A stretch of DNA of 40,742 nucleotides, taken from assembly GCA_903918645.1 (NCBI GenBank), contig CAIXFH010000065.1, positions 1 through 40,742 on the forward strand, written 5' to 3'. Origin of the DNA: an uncultured Actinomycetes bacterium (GTDB lineage: Bacteria > Actinomycetota > Actinomycetes > S36-B12 > CAIYMF01). Of this stretch, positions 30,932 through 39,870 are shown one piece after another (the stretch's first letter is position 1; every line of letters starts with the position of its first letter). The position numbers and the translations under genes are program-made. Below the pieces are notes generated by a model. It saw only the letters and a list, made by a program, of their open reading frames with translations. It was not told where the DNA came from and made no database searches.

Positions 30932-31938
30932 GATCGACCGACATCGTCTTCCCGGCCGCACGGCAGGTGGTTGTGACCGAGTCGGACGTTGCAGCACCCG
31001 GCAGTGGCGAGATCCGTTGCCGAGCAACGACTTCGCTGGTCAGTACTGGCACTGAAAGCTTTTGCCTCGATGGAGTTTTCGACACAGGAACGTTCTGGGA
31101 GGAGTGGGTGCAATATCCGTTCGCTCCTGGTTACAGCATGACCTCACGAGTGGTCGACGTCGGACCTGATGTGGCTGGCATCTCTGTTGGCGACCGCGTT
31201 GCGACATCGACACCGCATAGTTCGGTCTTCAATGTGCCAGCCAGCGAGTGCATCGCCATTCCCGACGGAGTGACTGATGAGCAAGCCTGCTGGACAGCGC
31301 TGGCGTGCACGACACAACTGGGAGTGCGACGAGCGGGTATCGAACTCGGTGAGAGCGTGGCTGTTGTGGGTCTTGGGGCGCTTGGACAACTCGTTGTTCA
31401 GTATCTGCGTCTCAGCGGTGCGCGTCGCATCATCGCCATTGACCAAACACCGTCTCGACTCGAACTTGCCACACTCGGTGGTGCTACCCATGGGATCGCC
31501 GCGGACGTGGTTGACAGCGTTGCTTCGATCCGAGAAATCACCGGCGGCCAGCTCGTCGATGTGGCATTCGACGTGACGGGTCATCCACGTGTTCTCGGGC
31601 CAACCACGACATTGGTACGAACGCTAGGACGCGTTGTACTACTGGGGGATACGCCGACACCGAGCCGTCAAACTCTTGGCCCACGTGTGGTTGCTGAGTC
31701 AGTATCCGTGCTGGGTATACACGCATCCGCGGCACCAGAAGTCGCCACTCTTCGTGACCCCTGGACTCTGCCCGCGATGGCTGATCTGTACTTCCACTTC
31801 ATCATGACTGGCCTGATGAACACCGACCTGCTGACCTCTCATCACTTCGAACCTGCTGATTCACCTGCGATGTATGAGGCACTTCGCAAGGATCGTTCGA
31901 GTTATCTCGGAGTCTTTCTCAACTGGACCTTGGAGTAA
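30928..31938 (+). CDS. Medium-chain dehydrogenase (MDR) family protein
   Basis: 336 residues. The N-terminal catalytic domain contains LVSTGTESFCLDG and a FAPGYSMTSRVVDVG stretch. The cofactor domain starts VAVVGLGALGQLVVQYL (about 143-159). The usual zinc-site cysteines and histidines of alcohol dehydrogenases are not evident, and the STGTE motif is that of the bacteriochlorophyllide/threonine-like MDR subgroup found in sugar clusters. It is translationally coupled to the upstream Gfo/Idh gene and lies two bases before the next one, which suggests serial oxidation and reduction of one sugar or polyol. Confidence 0.85.
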   Translation: MRSTDIVFPAARQVVVTESDVAAPGSGEIRCRATTSLVSTGTESFCLDGVFDTGTFWEEWVQYPFAPGYSMTSRVVDVGPDVAGISVGDRVATSTPHSSVFNVPASECIAIPDGVTDEQACWTALACTTQLGVRRAGIELGESVAVVGLGALGQLVVQYLRLSGARRIIAIDQTPSRLELATLGGATHGIAADVVDSVASIREITGGQLVDVAFDVTGHPRVLGPTTTLVRTLGRVVLLGDTPTPSRQTLGPRVVAESVSVLGIHASAAPEVATLRDPWTLPAMADLYFHFIMTGLMNTDLLTSHHFEPADSPAMYEALRKDRSSYLGVFLNWTLE

Positions 31939-31940
31939 TC

Positions 31941-32939
31941 GTGACCGACATGCTGCGCTGGGGAGTACTTGGTTCTTCCGGAATCAACCACAAGGTCGTG
32001 CCGGCCATTGGCCGCTCAGAGCGATGCGAGGTCGTGGCGATCGCGAGCCGTGATGTCAGCAGGGCACGACGTGAGGCGGAAGCCTTAGGAATTCCGCGCG
32101 CCTATGGGAGTTATGACGAGTTGCTGGCGGATCCCGCGATCGATGTCGTCTACATCTCGTTGCCCAACTTCCTGCACAAGGAGTGGACCCTCGCTGCGAT
32201 TGCGGCGGGCAAACATGTGCTGTGTGAGAAGCCCATGGCGATCACCGCTGTAGATGCACGCGAGATGATCGATGCCGCTACAGCTGCTGGCGTAGTCGTC
32301 GCTGAGGCGTTCATGTACGGTCACCATCCGCGTTATGACCAACTGCGGCAGGTTGTCGAGTCGGGTGAGATCGGTGTGGTCCGCAGTATCACCGGAGCTT
32401 TCACATTCGATGCGAGTGATGAACCCGAAGCGACGGCGTTCGCAGATCTGCCTGGGGCCGGAGCGATCTACGACATTGGTTGCTACGTGCTCCATGCGGC
32501 CCGTCACTTGCTTCACACCGAGCCGTTGGCTGTTACTGCCTTGGCGCAGCCTTCGCCGGTGAATCCAGGCACCGACCTCATGTCCTGCGCCTTGGTCGAG
32601 TTCCCTGACGACGTCTCGCTGCTGTTGCAGTGCGGCATGTGGGCTGGCGACGAGGACACCCTCAAAATCACCGGATCCAAAGGTCGGATTGAGATTCCGA
32701 GTGCATTCTTGTGCTCCCCTGGTCTCGAGGGCTTCACCGTGTACACCGAGGGTGGCCAACGCGAGGTGGCAGTACCGAACGTCGACCACTTCACGGCAGA
32801 GGCGGATGGCATGGCCGCGGTATTGCTTGACGGAGCACAGCCACGTTATGCGTTACTCGATCCCATCTTTGGGGCCGCTGCGCTTGATGCGGCAACGAGA
32901 TCCTGGCGGGGCCACACGCGGGTTGTGCTGGATCAGTGA
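31941..32939 (+). CDS. Gfo/Idh/MocA-family oxidoreductase, xylose/diol dehydrogenase-like
   Basis: 332 residues with an N-terminal nucleotide fold (WGVLGSSGINHKVVPAI), the EKP motif LCEKPMAIT with Lys97, and YDIGCYVLHAARHLL. The D-I-G-C-Y pattern is typical of the subgroup with D-xylose dehydrogenase and dihydrodiol dehydrogenase. The GTG at 31941 follows GGAG at about six bases. It is only about 25% alike by eye to the first Gfo/Idh protein, so it is not a recent duplicate. It is the last gene of the dehydrogenase unit; a promoter for the transporter follows. Confidence 0.9.
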   Translation: MTDMLRWGVLGSSGINHKVVPAIGRSERCEVVAIASRDVSRARREAEALGIPRAYGSYDELLADPAIDVVYISLPNFLHKEWTLAAIAAGKHVLCEKPMAITAVDAREMIDAATAAGVVVAEAFMYGHHPRYDQLRQVVESGEIGVVRSITGAFTFDASDEPEATAFADLPGAGAIYDIGCYVLHAARHLLHTEPLAVTALAQPSPVNPGTDLMSCALVEFPDDVSLLLQCGMWAGDEDTLKITGSKGRIEIPSAFLCSPGLEGFTVYTEGGQREVAVPNVDHFTAEADGMAAVLLDGAQPRYALLDPIFGAAALDAATRSWRGHTRVVLDQ

Positions 32940-32993
32940 TGGTTGTCCAAGGTGACAACTTGATCAATGTGCCTCGCCACTCATGGTTGAGCA

Positions 32994-33022
32994 TTGACAC
33001 TGAGTACTGAGGGCGATCTACT
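32994..33022 (+). promoter_or_regulatory. Sigma-70-like promoter of the sugar ABC operon
   Basis: Perfect -35 TTGACA (32994-32999), 17 bp spacer, -10 TCTACT (33017-33022, four of six). Upstream at 32960-32967 is the palindrome TTGATCAA, with a related CTTGATCC at about 33026. These may be regulator sites. Confidence 0.6.
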
Positions 33023-33108
33023 CACCTTGATCCAAAGTTAGGTCTACTGACCATTCGCGCTGTCGTCTGGATGCCAGATAACTGACAGCTTCTACCCGAG
33101 GTGAGTTC

Positions 33109-34428
33109 ATGCCCAGGTTGCGCCCGATGACTTCGATCCTTGCTGCTATTGCCGCCGCGTCCCTTGCAGTGACGCTCGCTGGCTGCAGTTCCGGCTCCAG
33201 TGCGCCTGCTGACAGTGCTAGCGGCAGTGGCTCTGCCAGTGCCGCGCCGATCACGATCCGGGTAGCGATGGGTTCCACTGGGCCGGCCGTTGATGGTGTG
33301 TTCACCACGCTCAAGGCCGCCTACGAAAAGAAGTACCCAGGGCGCACACTTGAACTCATCGTGCAGGAGAACGACACGTACGAAACCATTGGTTTGAACA
33401 ATCTGCTCACCTCTCGTAACGCTCCGGACGTGTACTTCGAACGTCCCGGTGCGCGCCTTGCCACCAGAGTCGACGACGGTTACGGCGCCGATATCACCGA
33501 AGCGGTCAATGGGCCTGAGTTTGCAGGCCGGTTCGACGCGGCGGCTTATTCGGGCATGGTGATCGACGGCAAGACTTACATGGTCCCGTGGAGCGGCGAT
33601 GTCACTAACGTCTTTTGGTACAACAAGGCGATGTTCACCGCGAATGGCCTGACACCGCCCACCACGTGGGATGAGTTCCTCGCGCTGTGCGCCAAACTCA
33701 AGGCTGCTGGCATTACCCCACTCGTTGATGGCAATAAGGACAAGTGGACTGTCGGGAGCATCGCCTCGCACTTGGCCGAGCGGTCGGTGGGTAATGACGC
33801 CTACGTCGCTGCTATCAAGGGCGAAGCGCCGATGAACTCGCCTGGCATGGTGGCGGCCTTCGACAAGCTCAAGACTCTCGCCGACAACGGCTACATCAAC
33901 CGCAGTGTCGACGCGTTGCCCGACGATCAGGCCACTACTCAGTTCCTCCTTGGTAAGGCCGCCATGCTTGGTATTGGAAGTTGGCTGATCTCCGACCAGA
34001 CCGCGCAGGCGCCTACGTTGCAGATCGGGTACTTCAACATGCCCACGATGGATGGCTCGGGTGATCAGCAGAGCGTGCTGGGCGTCTCGACCGGATACAT
34101 GGTGAACGCCAACAGCGAGAACATTGCTGCAAGTATTGACTTCCTCGCCATGGTCTCTTCGGTGGAAGGCTCCAAGCTGTTCGCGGCGGCGGGGATCACC
34201 CCGATGACCGTGGACCCATTCGTGGGGGTCACCGCAGACCCCAACACGGTCAGCCTGGCGGCTTTGCTGAGTTCGGCGTCTACCAAGGTGACTCCCGCCG
34301 ACAACATCGACGTCAAGCGCGCCGATGAGTTCTACGGTGCAGCCGCTGCGGTGATTGGTGGTCTCAAGTCGCCTCAGGACGCGCTTGACGAGGCGCAGCA
34401 CCGGGTCGAGGCTCTCCCGAAGAGCTAG
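33109..34428 (+). CDS. Sugar ABC transporter substrate-binding lipoprotein
   Basis: 439-residue extracellular solute-binding protein (family 1, MalE/UgpB type). It has a basic N-terminus, a hydrophobic segment and a lipobox LAGC with Cys26, then a Ser/Gly/Ala linker. The mature domain has the usual openings (ITIRVAMGSTGPAVDG) and the VPWSGDVTNVFWYNKAMF segment near residue 161, where such proteins line the binding cleft. The ATG at 33109 follows GAGGTGA. It is the first gene of an importer lacking its ATPase, and sits next to sugar/polyol dehydrogenases, whose substrate it presumably delivers. A 459-codon frame on the other strand is a shadow. Confidence 0.92.
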   Translation: MPRLRPMTSILAAIAAASLAVTLAGCSSGSSAPADSASGSGSASAAPITIRVAMGSTGPAVDGVFTTLKAAYEKKYPGRTLELIVQENDTYETIGLNNLLTSRNAPDVYFERPGARLATRVDDGYGADITEAVNGPEFAGRFDAAAYSGMVIDGKTYMVPWSGDVTNVFWYNKAMFTANGLTPPTTWDEFLALCAKLKAAGITPLVDGNKDKWTVGSIASHLAERSVGNDAYVAAIKGEAPMNSPGMVAAFDKLKTLADNGYINRSVDALPDDQATTQFLLGKAAMLGIGSWLISDQTAQAPTLQIGYFNMPTMDGSGDQQSVLGVSTGYMVNANSENIAASIDFLAMVSSVEGSKLFAAAGITPMTVDPFVGVTADPNTVSLAALLSSASTKVTPADNIDVKRADEFYGAAAAVIGGLKSPQDALDEAQHRVEALPKS

Positions 34429-34503
34429 GCGTCACAGCGACAACGTCGGTTCGGCTCGGCACTTCCCTGTTGGGGTGCTCATGACTGCTCAACTCGGGGA
34501 GGT

Positions 34504-35388
34504 GTGGTGAGGCCAAGCAGTCGGTGGACGCCGTATCTGCTCGTTGGTCCTGCGGTCGCTTTCTTCACCTTCGTGGTGGGGCTGCCACTCATCGGCACGA
34601 TCGCGCTGAGCTTCACGAAATGGTCGGGTACTAACCGAATCAAGTTCATCGGTCTCGACAATTTCGTTCGGGCGTTTCATGACGACGTCTATCGCTTGAC
34701 CTACGTGCACACGTTCATCTACATCGCCGCGACGCTGGTTCTCGAAGTTGCTGTGGGATTTGGTCTTGCCGGGCTCGTCTCGGTGCAAGGCAAGCGCACA
34801 GCTTGGTACCGAGTCACTTTCTTCATCCCGGTGATGTTGCCGATGGTGGTCATCGCGGTTCTGTGGTCGTTCATCTATAGCGATGACGGCGGTCTGATCA
34901 ATTCGTTCCTGACAGCGATCGGGCATGACGACTGGCGCCAAGTCTGGCTGGGTGATCCGTCCACTGCCCTGCTCGCGATCTGTGTGGTTTCTGGCTGGAT
35001 CTATGCGGGCTTCTACATGGCGATCTTCTACGCGGGCATGCAACGGGTGCCACAGTCGCTGCTCGAGGCTGCCCGGCTTGACGGCGCATCGGAGGCGGAT
35101 CTGTTCTTCAAGATCAAGGTCCCGCTCGTCCGTGGGATGACCGAGGTAGCGGCCCTGCTATGTATCACAGGTGCGTTTCAGAGTTTCGACTTGTTCTACG
35201 TCATGACTAAGGGCGGGCCTGACCACGCCACTGAAATCGTGACCACCTATCTGGTGTCCACAGTGTTTGTAGATCACGAGGTCGGCTACGGCGCCGCGCT
35301 CTCCGTCGTGATGTCGGTCGTCGTGATCGGTACGGGCTTGCTTTACGTCAAGCTTCGTCGTGGGGACGGTGTTGACGTTGAGTACTGA
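34504..35388 (+). CDS. Sugar ABC transporter permease, MalF/UgpA type
   Basis: 294-residue membrane protein with six predicted helices, the first at about 10-30 (YLLVGPAVAFFTFVVGLPLI). The cytoplasmic EAA loop is LLEAARLDGASEADLFFKIKVP. Consecutive GTG codons at 34504 and 34507 are possible starts after GGGGAGG (34496-34502); the second gives slightly better spacing. The gene overlaps the next permease by 29 bases. The second half includes the family motif FDLFYVMTKGGP. Confidence 0.92.
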   Translation: MVRPSSRWTPYLLVGPAVAFFTFVVGLPLIGTIALSFTKWSGTNRIKFIGLDNFVRAFHDDVYRLTYVHTFIYIAATLVLEVAVGFGLAGLVSVQGKRTAWYRVTFFIPVMLPMVVIAVLWSFIYSDDGGLINSFLTAIGHDDWRQVWLGDPSTALLAICVVSGWIYAGFYMAIFYAGMQRVPQSLLEAARLDGASEADLFFKIKVPLVRGMTEVAALLCITGAFQSFDLFYVMTKGGPDHATEIVTTYLVSTVFVDHEVGYGAALSVVMSVVVIGTGLLYVKLRRGDGVDVEY

Positions 35389-36268
35389 TACTCCGCTAGT
35401 CGCTGTGCCGGGTCGCCCGTTGCAGCCAACGCAGCAGCGTCGCAAGGCAGGTGTGCGGGCAAGCAGTGTGCTCTTCTACACCGTAATGACAGCCATCTCG
35501 CTGATCTATCTCATCCCACTTATCTGGATGGTGCTGTCGTCGTTTAAGACGCAGAACGAGATCTTCGATTCGCCATGGTCCCTGCCGCATTCGATCGATC
35601 TTTCGATCCTGGGTGAGGCGTGGCAGCGAGGCGGTCTTGGTACCTATGTGGCTAATAGCATCATGGTCACCACTGCGTCGGTTGTTGGCATCCTATTGTT
35701 CGGCTCTATGGCCGCTTTTGCCTTGAGCAGATTGAACTTTCGGCTTCGAGGCTTCTTCCTTGTCTTCCTTGCACTGGGCCTCCTCCTGCCGGTGCAGGCC
35801 TACTTTGTCGCCCAGAGCACGATGCTCGATCGGCTGCGAATCAACGACACTCGTTGGGCATTGATCATTCCCTACATCGGGCTGGGTTTGTCGCTCGCCG
35901 TCTACCTGCTGAAGGCCTACATCGACACCTTGCCGCGGGAGCTTTTCGAGTCTGCGCGGATGGATGGCTGTGGCGATCTGCGGATGTACTTCGTGTTGGT
36001 CTTCCCGTTGATCCGGCCCGGGCTCGCGACCGTGGCGGTCTTCTCGATCTTGGGTGCGTGGAACGAGTTCTTGTTAGCCACTCTCTACATCCAAAGTGAT
36101 GAGTACAAGACCATTCCAGTGGGGCTGGTGGCCTTCACTGGCAAGTATTCGACCGACTACCCGCTGCTCTTTGCAGCGCTGTCGATCATCACTATCCCGA
36201 TGGTTGCGATCTACGTGATCTTCCATCGGCAAGTGATCAACGGCATCACTGAGGGCACCCTGCGCTGA
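35360..36268 (+). CDS. Sugar ABC transporter permease, MalG/UgpE type
   Basis: 302-residue membrane protein with six helices. The EAA loop is ELFESARMDGCGDLRMYFVLVFPLIRPGL in shape, and the C-terminus GITEGTLR is typical of the family. Several in-frame starts exist (GTG 35360, GTG 35369, TTG 35378), all inside the end of the first permease gene, so the exact N-terminus is uncertain. No ATPase gene follows. In many actinobacteria such importers share one MsiK/SugC-type ATPase encoded elsewhere. Confidence 0.92.
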   Translation: MGTVLTLSTDTPLVAVPGRPLQPTQQRRKAGVRASSVLFYTVMTAISLIYLIPLIWMVLSSFKTQNEIFDSPWSLPHSIDLSILGEAWQRGGLGTYVANSIMVTTASVVGILLFGSMAAFALSRLNFRLRGFFLVFLALGLLLPVQAYFVAQSTMLDRLRINDTRWALIIPYIGLGLSLAVYLLKAYIDTLPRELFESARMDGCGDLRMYFVLVFPLIRPGLATVAVFSILGAWNEFLLATLYIQSDEYKTIPVGLVAFTGKYSTDYPLLFAALSIITIPMVAIYVIFHRQVINGITEGTLR

Positions 36269-36527
36269 CTAGTTGCCCGGCGTGGAACTGATCACGTATT
36301 CGACCGGGCACGAGGTTGGAACTGACCTCTCCATATCTCGGCAATATCTCGGCGCCGCCGACTGGTACCCACACCGTGCGATGGGCCACCCGAGTGACGT
36401 CAACAGGCGCCGCCAATTTCATTGAGCCTACCTTGAGGAAACCTTGAGTTTTGGCCACGGACCAATTCCCAAGTGCCGGAGTTCATCCGGTGGTTTAGTC
36501 CAACCCCCACAGCACCTGGGAGCCAGT
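36269..36527 (+). other. Intergenic region before the OmpA-domain protein
   Basis: No gene. It contains a direct repeat ACCTTGAG/ACCTTGAG (about 36430-36447) and presumably the promoter of the following gene. No convincing -10/-35 pair was found. Confidence 0.35.
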
Positions 36528-39500
36528 ATGAAAAGACTCGTCGCAATTCTGAGCGTCGCGGCAACGATCCTGAGCGTCACCGGCGTCGGGGTCGCGCAGG
36601 CGGTCCCTCCATCATCGTCAACCACGATCCTCGACAGCTTGGCCCAACCGGCGGCCAATGCCGCGGCGGGGGATGTGCTTACGTCAGTGACCGATGCGCC
36701 GGTCGTGACCACAGGCACTTCAAACTCGTCGGTAACTCAGACGTTCAACGTCGGAGCCACGCACGTGAAGGCCAAGAACGTCATCGACTCAAACGGCCAG
36801 ACAGTGCAGGTGCCCGACATCACCGCGCCAGAGGGCTTCACCCTGACCTACAGCGACGGCACGACGTGGTCGAGCAACGTGCCATCGTACGACTCGCAAT
36901 CGGGTACGTACCCAACTCTCGCTGGCGTACGTGCGACTGGATCGCTGACCACGACTGGCTACTCCGATGGGCTCGAGCAGGTGAGCCGCTCGGCGGTTGC
37001 CATTGCCGAGGCCGGTACGACGTTCCAGGGCACGTCAGGCGGTGACGGATGGGACGTATTCTTCGGCAGCGGACCCGCTGCAGGCCGAGTGTTCAACATC
37101 TTCCACCACTCGGGTGGTGACTTCACGATGGATTGTCACCTGCGTGATGGCACTCCGTGCTGGAGTGCGCTGTACCGGTCGAACTCCGAGTCGACTCCGC
37201 CGGCGACCTACTTCACGTCGGCACACTCCACGGGCTACTACATCGCAGCAACCGACAGCGTGTGGAGCTTCGTGGCCGATGGCGCGGGACGACTCGGCAT
37301 GGTCTGCGCGACTGCCGTATCGACAGACACTCCGGTGCCTTGTGAAACTCCATTCGTCGCACTCACAGGTGATGTTGGCGCGTCAATCTCGTGGTCCGGT
37401 AACGGCGCCGCTGACGCCCTGCTGATCGGCACCGATATCTACGCACGTGGCTTTGGTACTGGGTCGGATCTGTTGTGCTTTGACACGCTTACCGCGACTC
37501 CCTGCGCAGGCGAACCATTCAGCCTCGGGCAACCAACCGGAAACAGTTCCTTCGGGGATAACCGACTCCTCGCAGTGGGTACGAACGTCTACTACTCGAC
37601 CGGAAACTTCTTGGGCTGCTTCGACTCCGTGACCAAAGCTTTGTGTGCAGGCTTCAATGGTGGCGCGGCGCTCAATGTTGAGGACGGAAACGGCGGCAGC
37701 GTCTCGATGGGTCCGCTGTTCTACAGCACTGACGTCAACGGCGAACCAACACAGGTGTGCGTCTACAACGAAGCATCCTGCTGGGCACTTGACGGTTCTG
37801 CTGGCACTTGGCCGGTCGACTTGCCTCAGGGCGACTACTCGTCGGCCACCGATGGCTGGGGCGTAGACCTCAATGTCGGTACCAAGTTCTATTACATCAG
37901 TGGGCAGTCGGGTGCAGGCTGCTATGACTTCGTGACTTCGGCCGCGTGCGCAGGGTTCAGCAGTCCCAGTCTCGGCTGGTACGCCTACACGATTCGTACC
38001 GATCCGGCGAACGACTGGTGCCTGTGGTCGAACTCAGATCAAGGGCAGATCGTCACCTTCAGCCCCACGACTGGCGCATCACCGTGTTCGCCGCCCCGCC
38101 CCGCTGTCATTGTTCCTTACACCCAGGCTGTACCGCGTCTGTCGTGCGATGAAGCTGGTCGGGTAGTCGCGTGGGGGAGTCTGACCATCACGCCGCCGCA
38201 GGGTGCCGCGATGGATCAGGTGCGAGTCACGGTGCAGGACAGCGGTGGCACACCGATTGACGGGTGGAGCAGCCTCACTCCCGATCAGTCCGGGTTCATC
38301 GACCTCAGCTCCTTGACGTTGCAGCAGACCGGTCTTCGTCCGACGTACGAAGTTCAGTTCGCTGACAACACTGATCCAACCGGCACGGTGGGTACGTTCA
38401 CTTACAGCGCCAAGGGACCGCAGCTATGCGTCGACCTAGTCGTTCAGGCTTACAACTGCCCGACCGGTGTCGGTGGCGGAAGCGGTGCCTTCCCGATCGA
38501 TATCGCTCAGATCTCCTCAGCGAGTGAGGTTTCGGTCGCGACCGACAGCGCCGCAGCAGTAGTGGAGAACACCAGTGCCTCAGCTACTCGAGCCAACAAT
38601 GCGCTCAGTCTGCAAGCCGCCGACTGTCTGGCGTGGACTGATGGCTACGTCTATCGACACCGCGGTGGTAGTGATCCAGTAGCCGGAATCGAGGTCCAGT
38701 TGCTGGGCCCCGACGACGCGCAAGTGGCAACTGCGGTAACCGATTCCAACGGTTACTACACGTTCGATGCTCTCTACAACAACACGTACTACGTCGCGGC
38801 CAATGGGCTCTCGACGCGGTCAACCGCCGTGGCACATCTGGCTGAAGGGCTTACGACCTTCCCCGAACTCGTGCTGCCAAACTCGCTACCGCGTGTGGCA
38901 CAGGTACCGGCGACGGTGCCCGAGGGAACGACGCGCGAGGTGCTACAGACCCAGGGTTTACCAGTGTCAACCCTTGCGGTCAGCGGGCATTGCGCGGTGG
39001 TTGACGGCACCAGCGTGCACTTCACGACGCCGGGTTCCTGCATCATCACCGTCACTCAAGGTTCGACCGTCATCCAGACGATCGACGTGACAGTGACAGC
39101 CATCAACAACCTTGCCCTGTCGGCGCCGCCAACGACGATGCCGCCGGGTACCGGTTGGCGAGTGATTACCCGTCAGGGTGCACCGTCGGCAACAGTGACG
39201 GTGACGGGTCCGTGCAAGACGAAGTCGGCTCGTGTCTACTTCGGCTACGCAGGAACATGTCGAATCACGGTGAAGCAGGGTGGTGCCGTCGTTCACACCT
39301 ACTCGACCTCGGTTGTTGCTGGTGCGGCCAAGCCGGCGGGATCGATTTCGATGCATCACCTCTCGGTCTACTTCGAGCCAGGCTCGCCGGTACTGATGCC
39401 AGCAGCGATCGCGAAACTAGTTCGGGTGGCGGCCTCAATGAGTGCAGCCAAAACGGTGCTTGTGGTCGGGTACACCACTGCAACTAGTGGTGGTCCGAGC

Positions 39501-39662
39501 GGGCAGGCATCGGCCACGCTGTCGAAGGCTCGTGCCCAATCGGTTGCGGACTACCTCACCGCACACGGCGTGCGGGTAACTCTCAAGGCCGGGCTTAGCC
39601 GGCTGGGCAATCCGGGGATCGGGGCGGCCACCAACCGTCGCGTGGATCTAGCCTGGGTCTAG
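36528..39662 (+). CDS. Large secreted protein: paired-cysteine repeats and OmpA-like domain
   Basis: Predicted exported protein of 1044 residues. The ATG at 36528 is chosen because GGGAG lies five bases before it and it opens a standard signal peptide (MKRLVAILSVAATILSV, likely cleaved at AQA). About residues 170-525 hold some six repeats with closely spaced cysteine pairs such as LLCFDTLTATPCAG, CFDSVTKALCAGF and CYDFVTSAACAGF, which look like blades of a beta-propeller. About 704-765 is a CNA-B/SdrD-like beta domain (VAGIEVQLLGPD, TDSNGYYTFDAL). Two related beta repeats follow (about 785-857 and 861-932). About 939-1044 is OmpA-like (VYFEPGSPVL, ATLSKARAQSVADYL, TNRRVDLAW), but the usual Asp in GxTD is Thr, so peptidoglycan binding is uncertain. 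Confidence 0.85.
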   Translation: MKRLVAILSVAATILSVTGVGVAQAVPPSSSTTILDSLAQPAANAAAGDVLTSVTDAPVVTTGTSNSSVTQTFNVGATHVKAKNVIDSNGQTVQVPDITAPEGFTLTYSDGTTWSSNVPSYDSQSGTYPTLAGVRATGSLTTTGYSDGLEQVSRSAVAIAEAGTTFQGTSGGDGWDVFFGSGPAAGRVFNIFHHSGGDFTMDCHLRDGTPCWSALYRSNSESTPPATYFTSAHSTGYYIAATDSVWSFVADGAGRLGMVCATAVSTDTPVPCETPFVALTGDVGASISWSGNGAADALLIGTDIYARGFGTGSDLLCFDTLTATPCAGEPFSLGQPTGNSSFGDNRLLAVGTNVYYSTGNFLGCFDSVTKALCAGFNGGAALNVEDGNGGSVSMGPLFYSTDVNGEPTQVCVYNEASCWALDGSAGTWPVDLPQGDYSSATDGWGVDLNVGTKFYYISGQSGAGCYDFVTSAACAGFSSPSLGWYAYTIRTDPANDWCLWSNSDQGQIVTFSPTTGASPCSPPRPAVIVPYTQAVPRLSCDEAGRVVAWGSLTITPPQGAAMDQVRVTVQDSGGTPIDGWSSLTPDQSGFIDLSSLTLQQTGLRPTYEVQFADNTDPTGTVGTFTYSAKGPQLCVDLVVQAYNCPTGVGGGSGAFPIDIAQISSASEVSVATDSAAAVVENTSASATRANNALSLQAADCLAWTDGYVYRHRGGSDPVAGIEVQLLGPDDAQVATAVTDSNGYYTFDALYNNTYYVAANGLSTRSTAVAHLAEGLTTFPELVLPNSLPRVAQVPATVPEGTTREVLQTQGLPVSTLAVSGHCAVVDGTSVHFTTPGSCIITVTQGSTVIQTIDVTVTAINNLALSAPPTTMPPGTGWRVITRQGAPSATVTVTGPCKTKSARVYFGYAGTCRITVKQGGAVVHTYSTSVVAGAAKPAGSISMHHLSVYFEPGSPVLMPAAIAKLVRVAASMSAAKTVLVVGYTTATSGGPSGQASATLSKARAQSVADYLTAHGVRVTLKAGLSRLGNPGIGAATNRRVDLAWV

Positions 39663-39669
39663 TCCACTG

Positions 39670-39714
39670 AGCAATGGGCTTGGCGTCTGTCGATGAGGCG
39701 CCAAGCCCATTGCT
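39670..39714 (+). terminator. Strong terminator hairpin
   Basis: Perfect 16 bp stem AGCAATGGGCTTGGCG (39670-39685) and CGCCAAGCCCATTGCT (39699-39714) with a 13 nt loop, seven bases after the stop of the OmpA-domain gene. Confidence 0.9.
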
Positions 39715-39870
39715 ATGTCTTGCGGTGAGATCTGGTCACTGGACGCCGGTATGCTCGTTCTGGCACACCCGGAGTTAGCAGGGGCGAGTGTCAGCGATAA
39801 GTGGTTGCCGCACGTTGCTGCTGGACTCGCTGCACACCGCAACTGGAGTCGCTTGATCGAAGGAGGCTCC

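Noticed and set aside
32085-32789. 234-codon antisense open frame
   Set aside because: Opposite a clear Gfo/Idh gene; no start signals or domain.
33022-34401. 459-codon antisense open frame
   Set aside because: It lies fully opposite a clear solute-binding protein gene; its sequence is Arg/His/Gly-rich with no domain.
39715-39870. Upstream extension of the PQ-loop gene
   Set aside because: The ATG at 39715 lies at the edge of the terminator hairpin without a ribosome-binding site; GTG 39871 follows AGGAGG and fits the family N-terminus.
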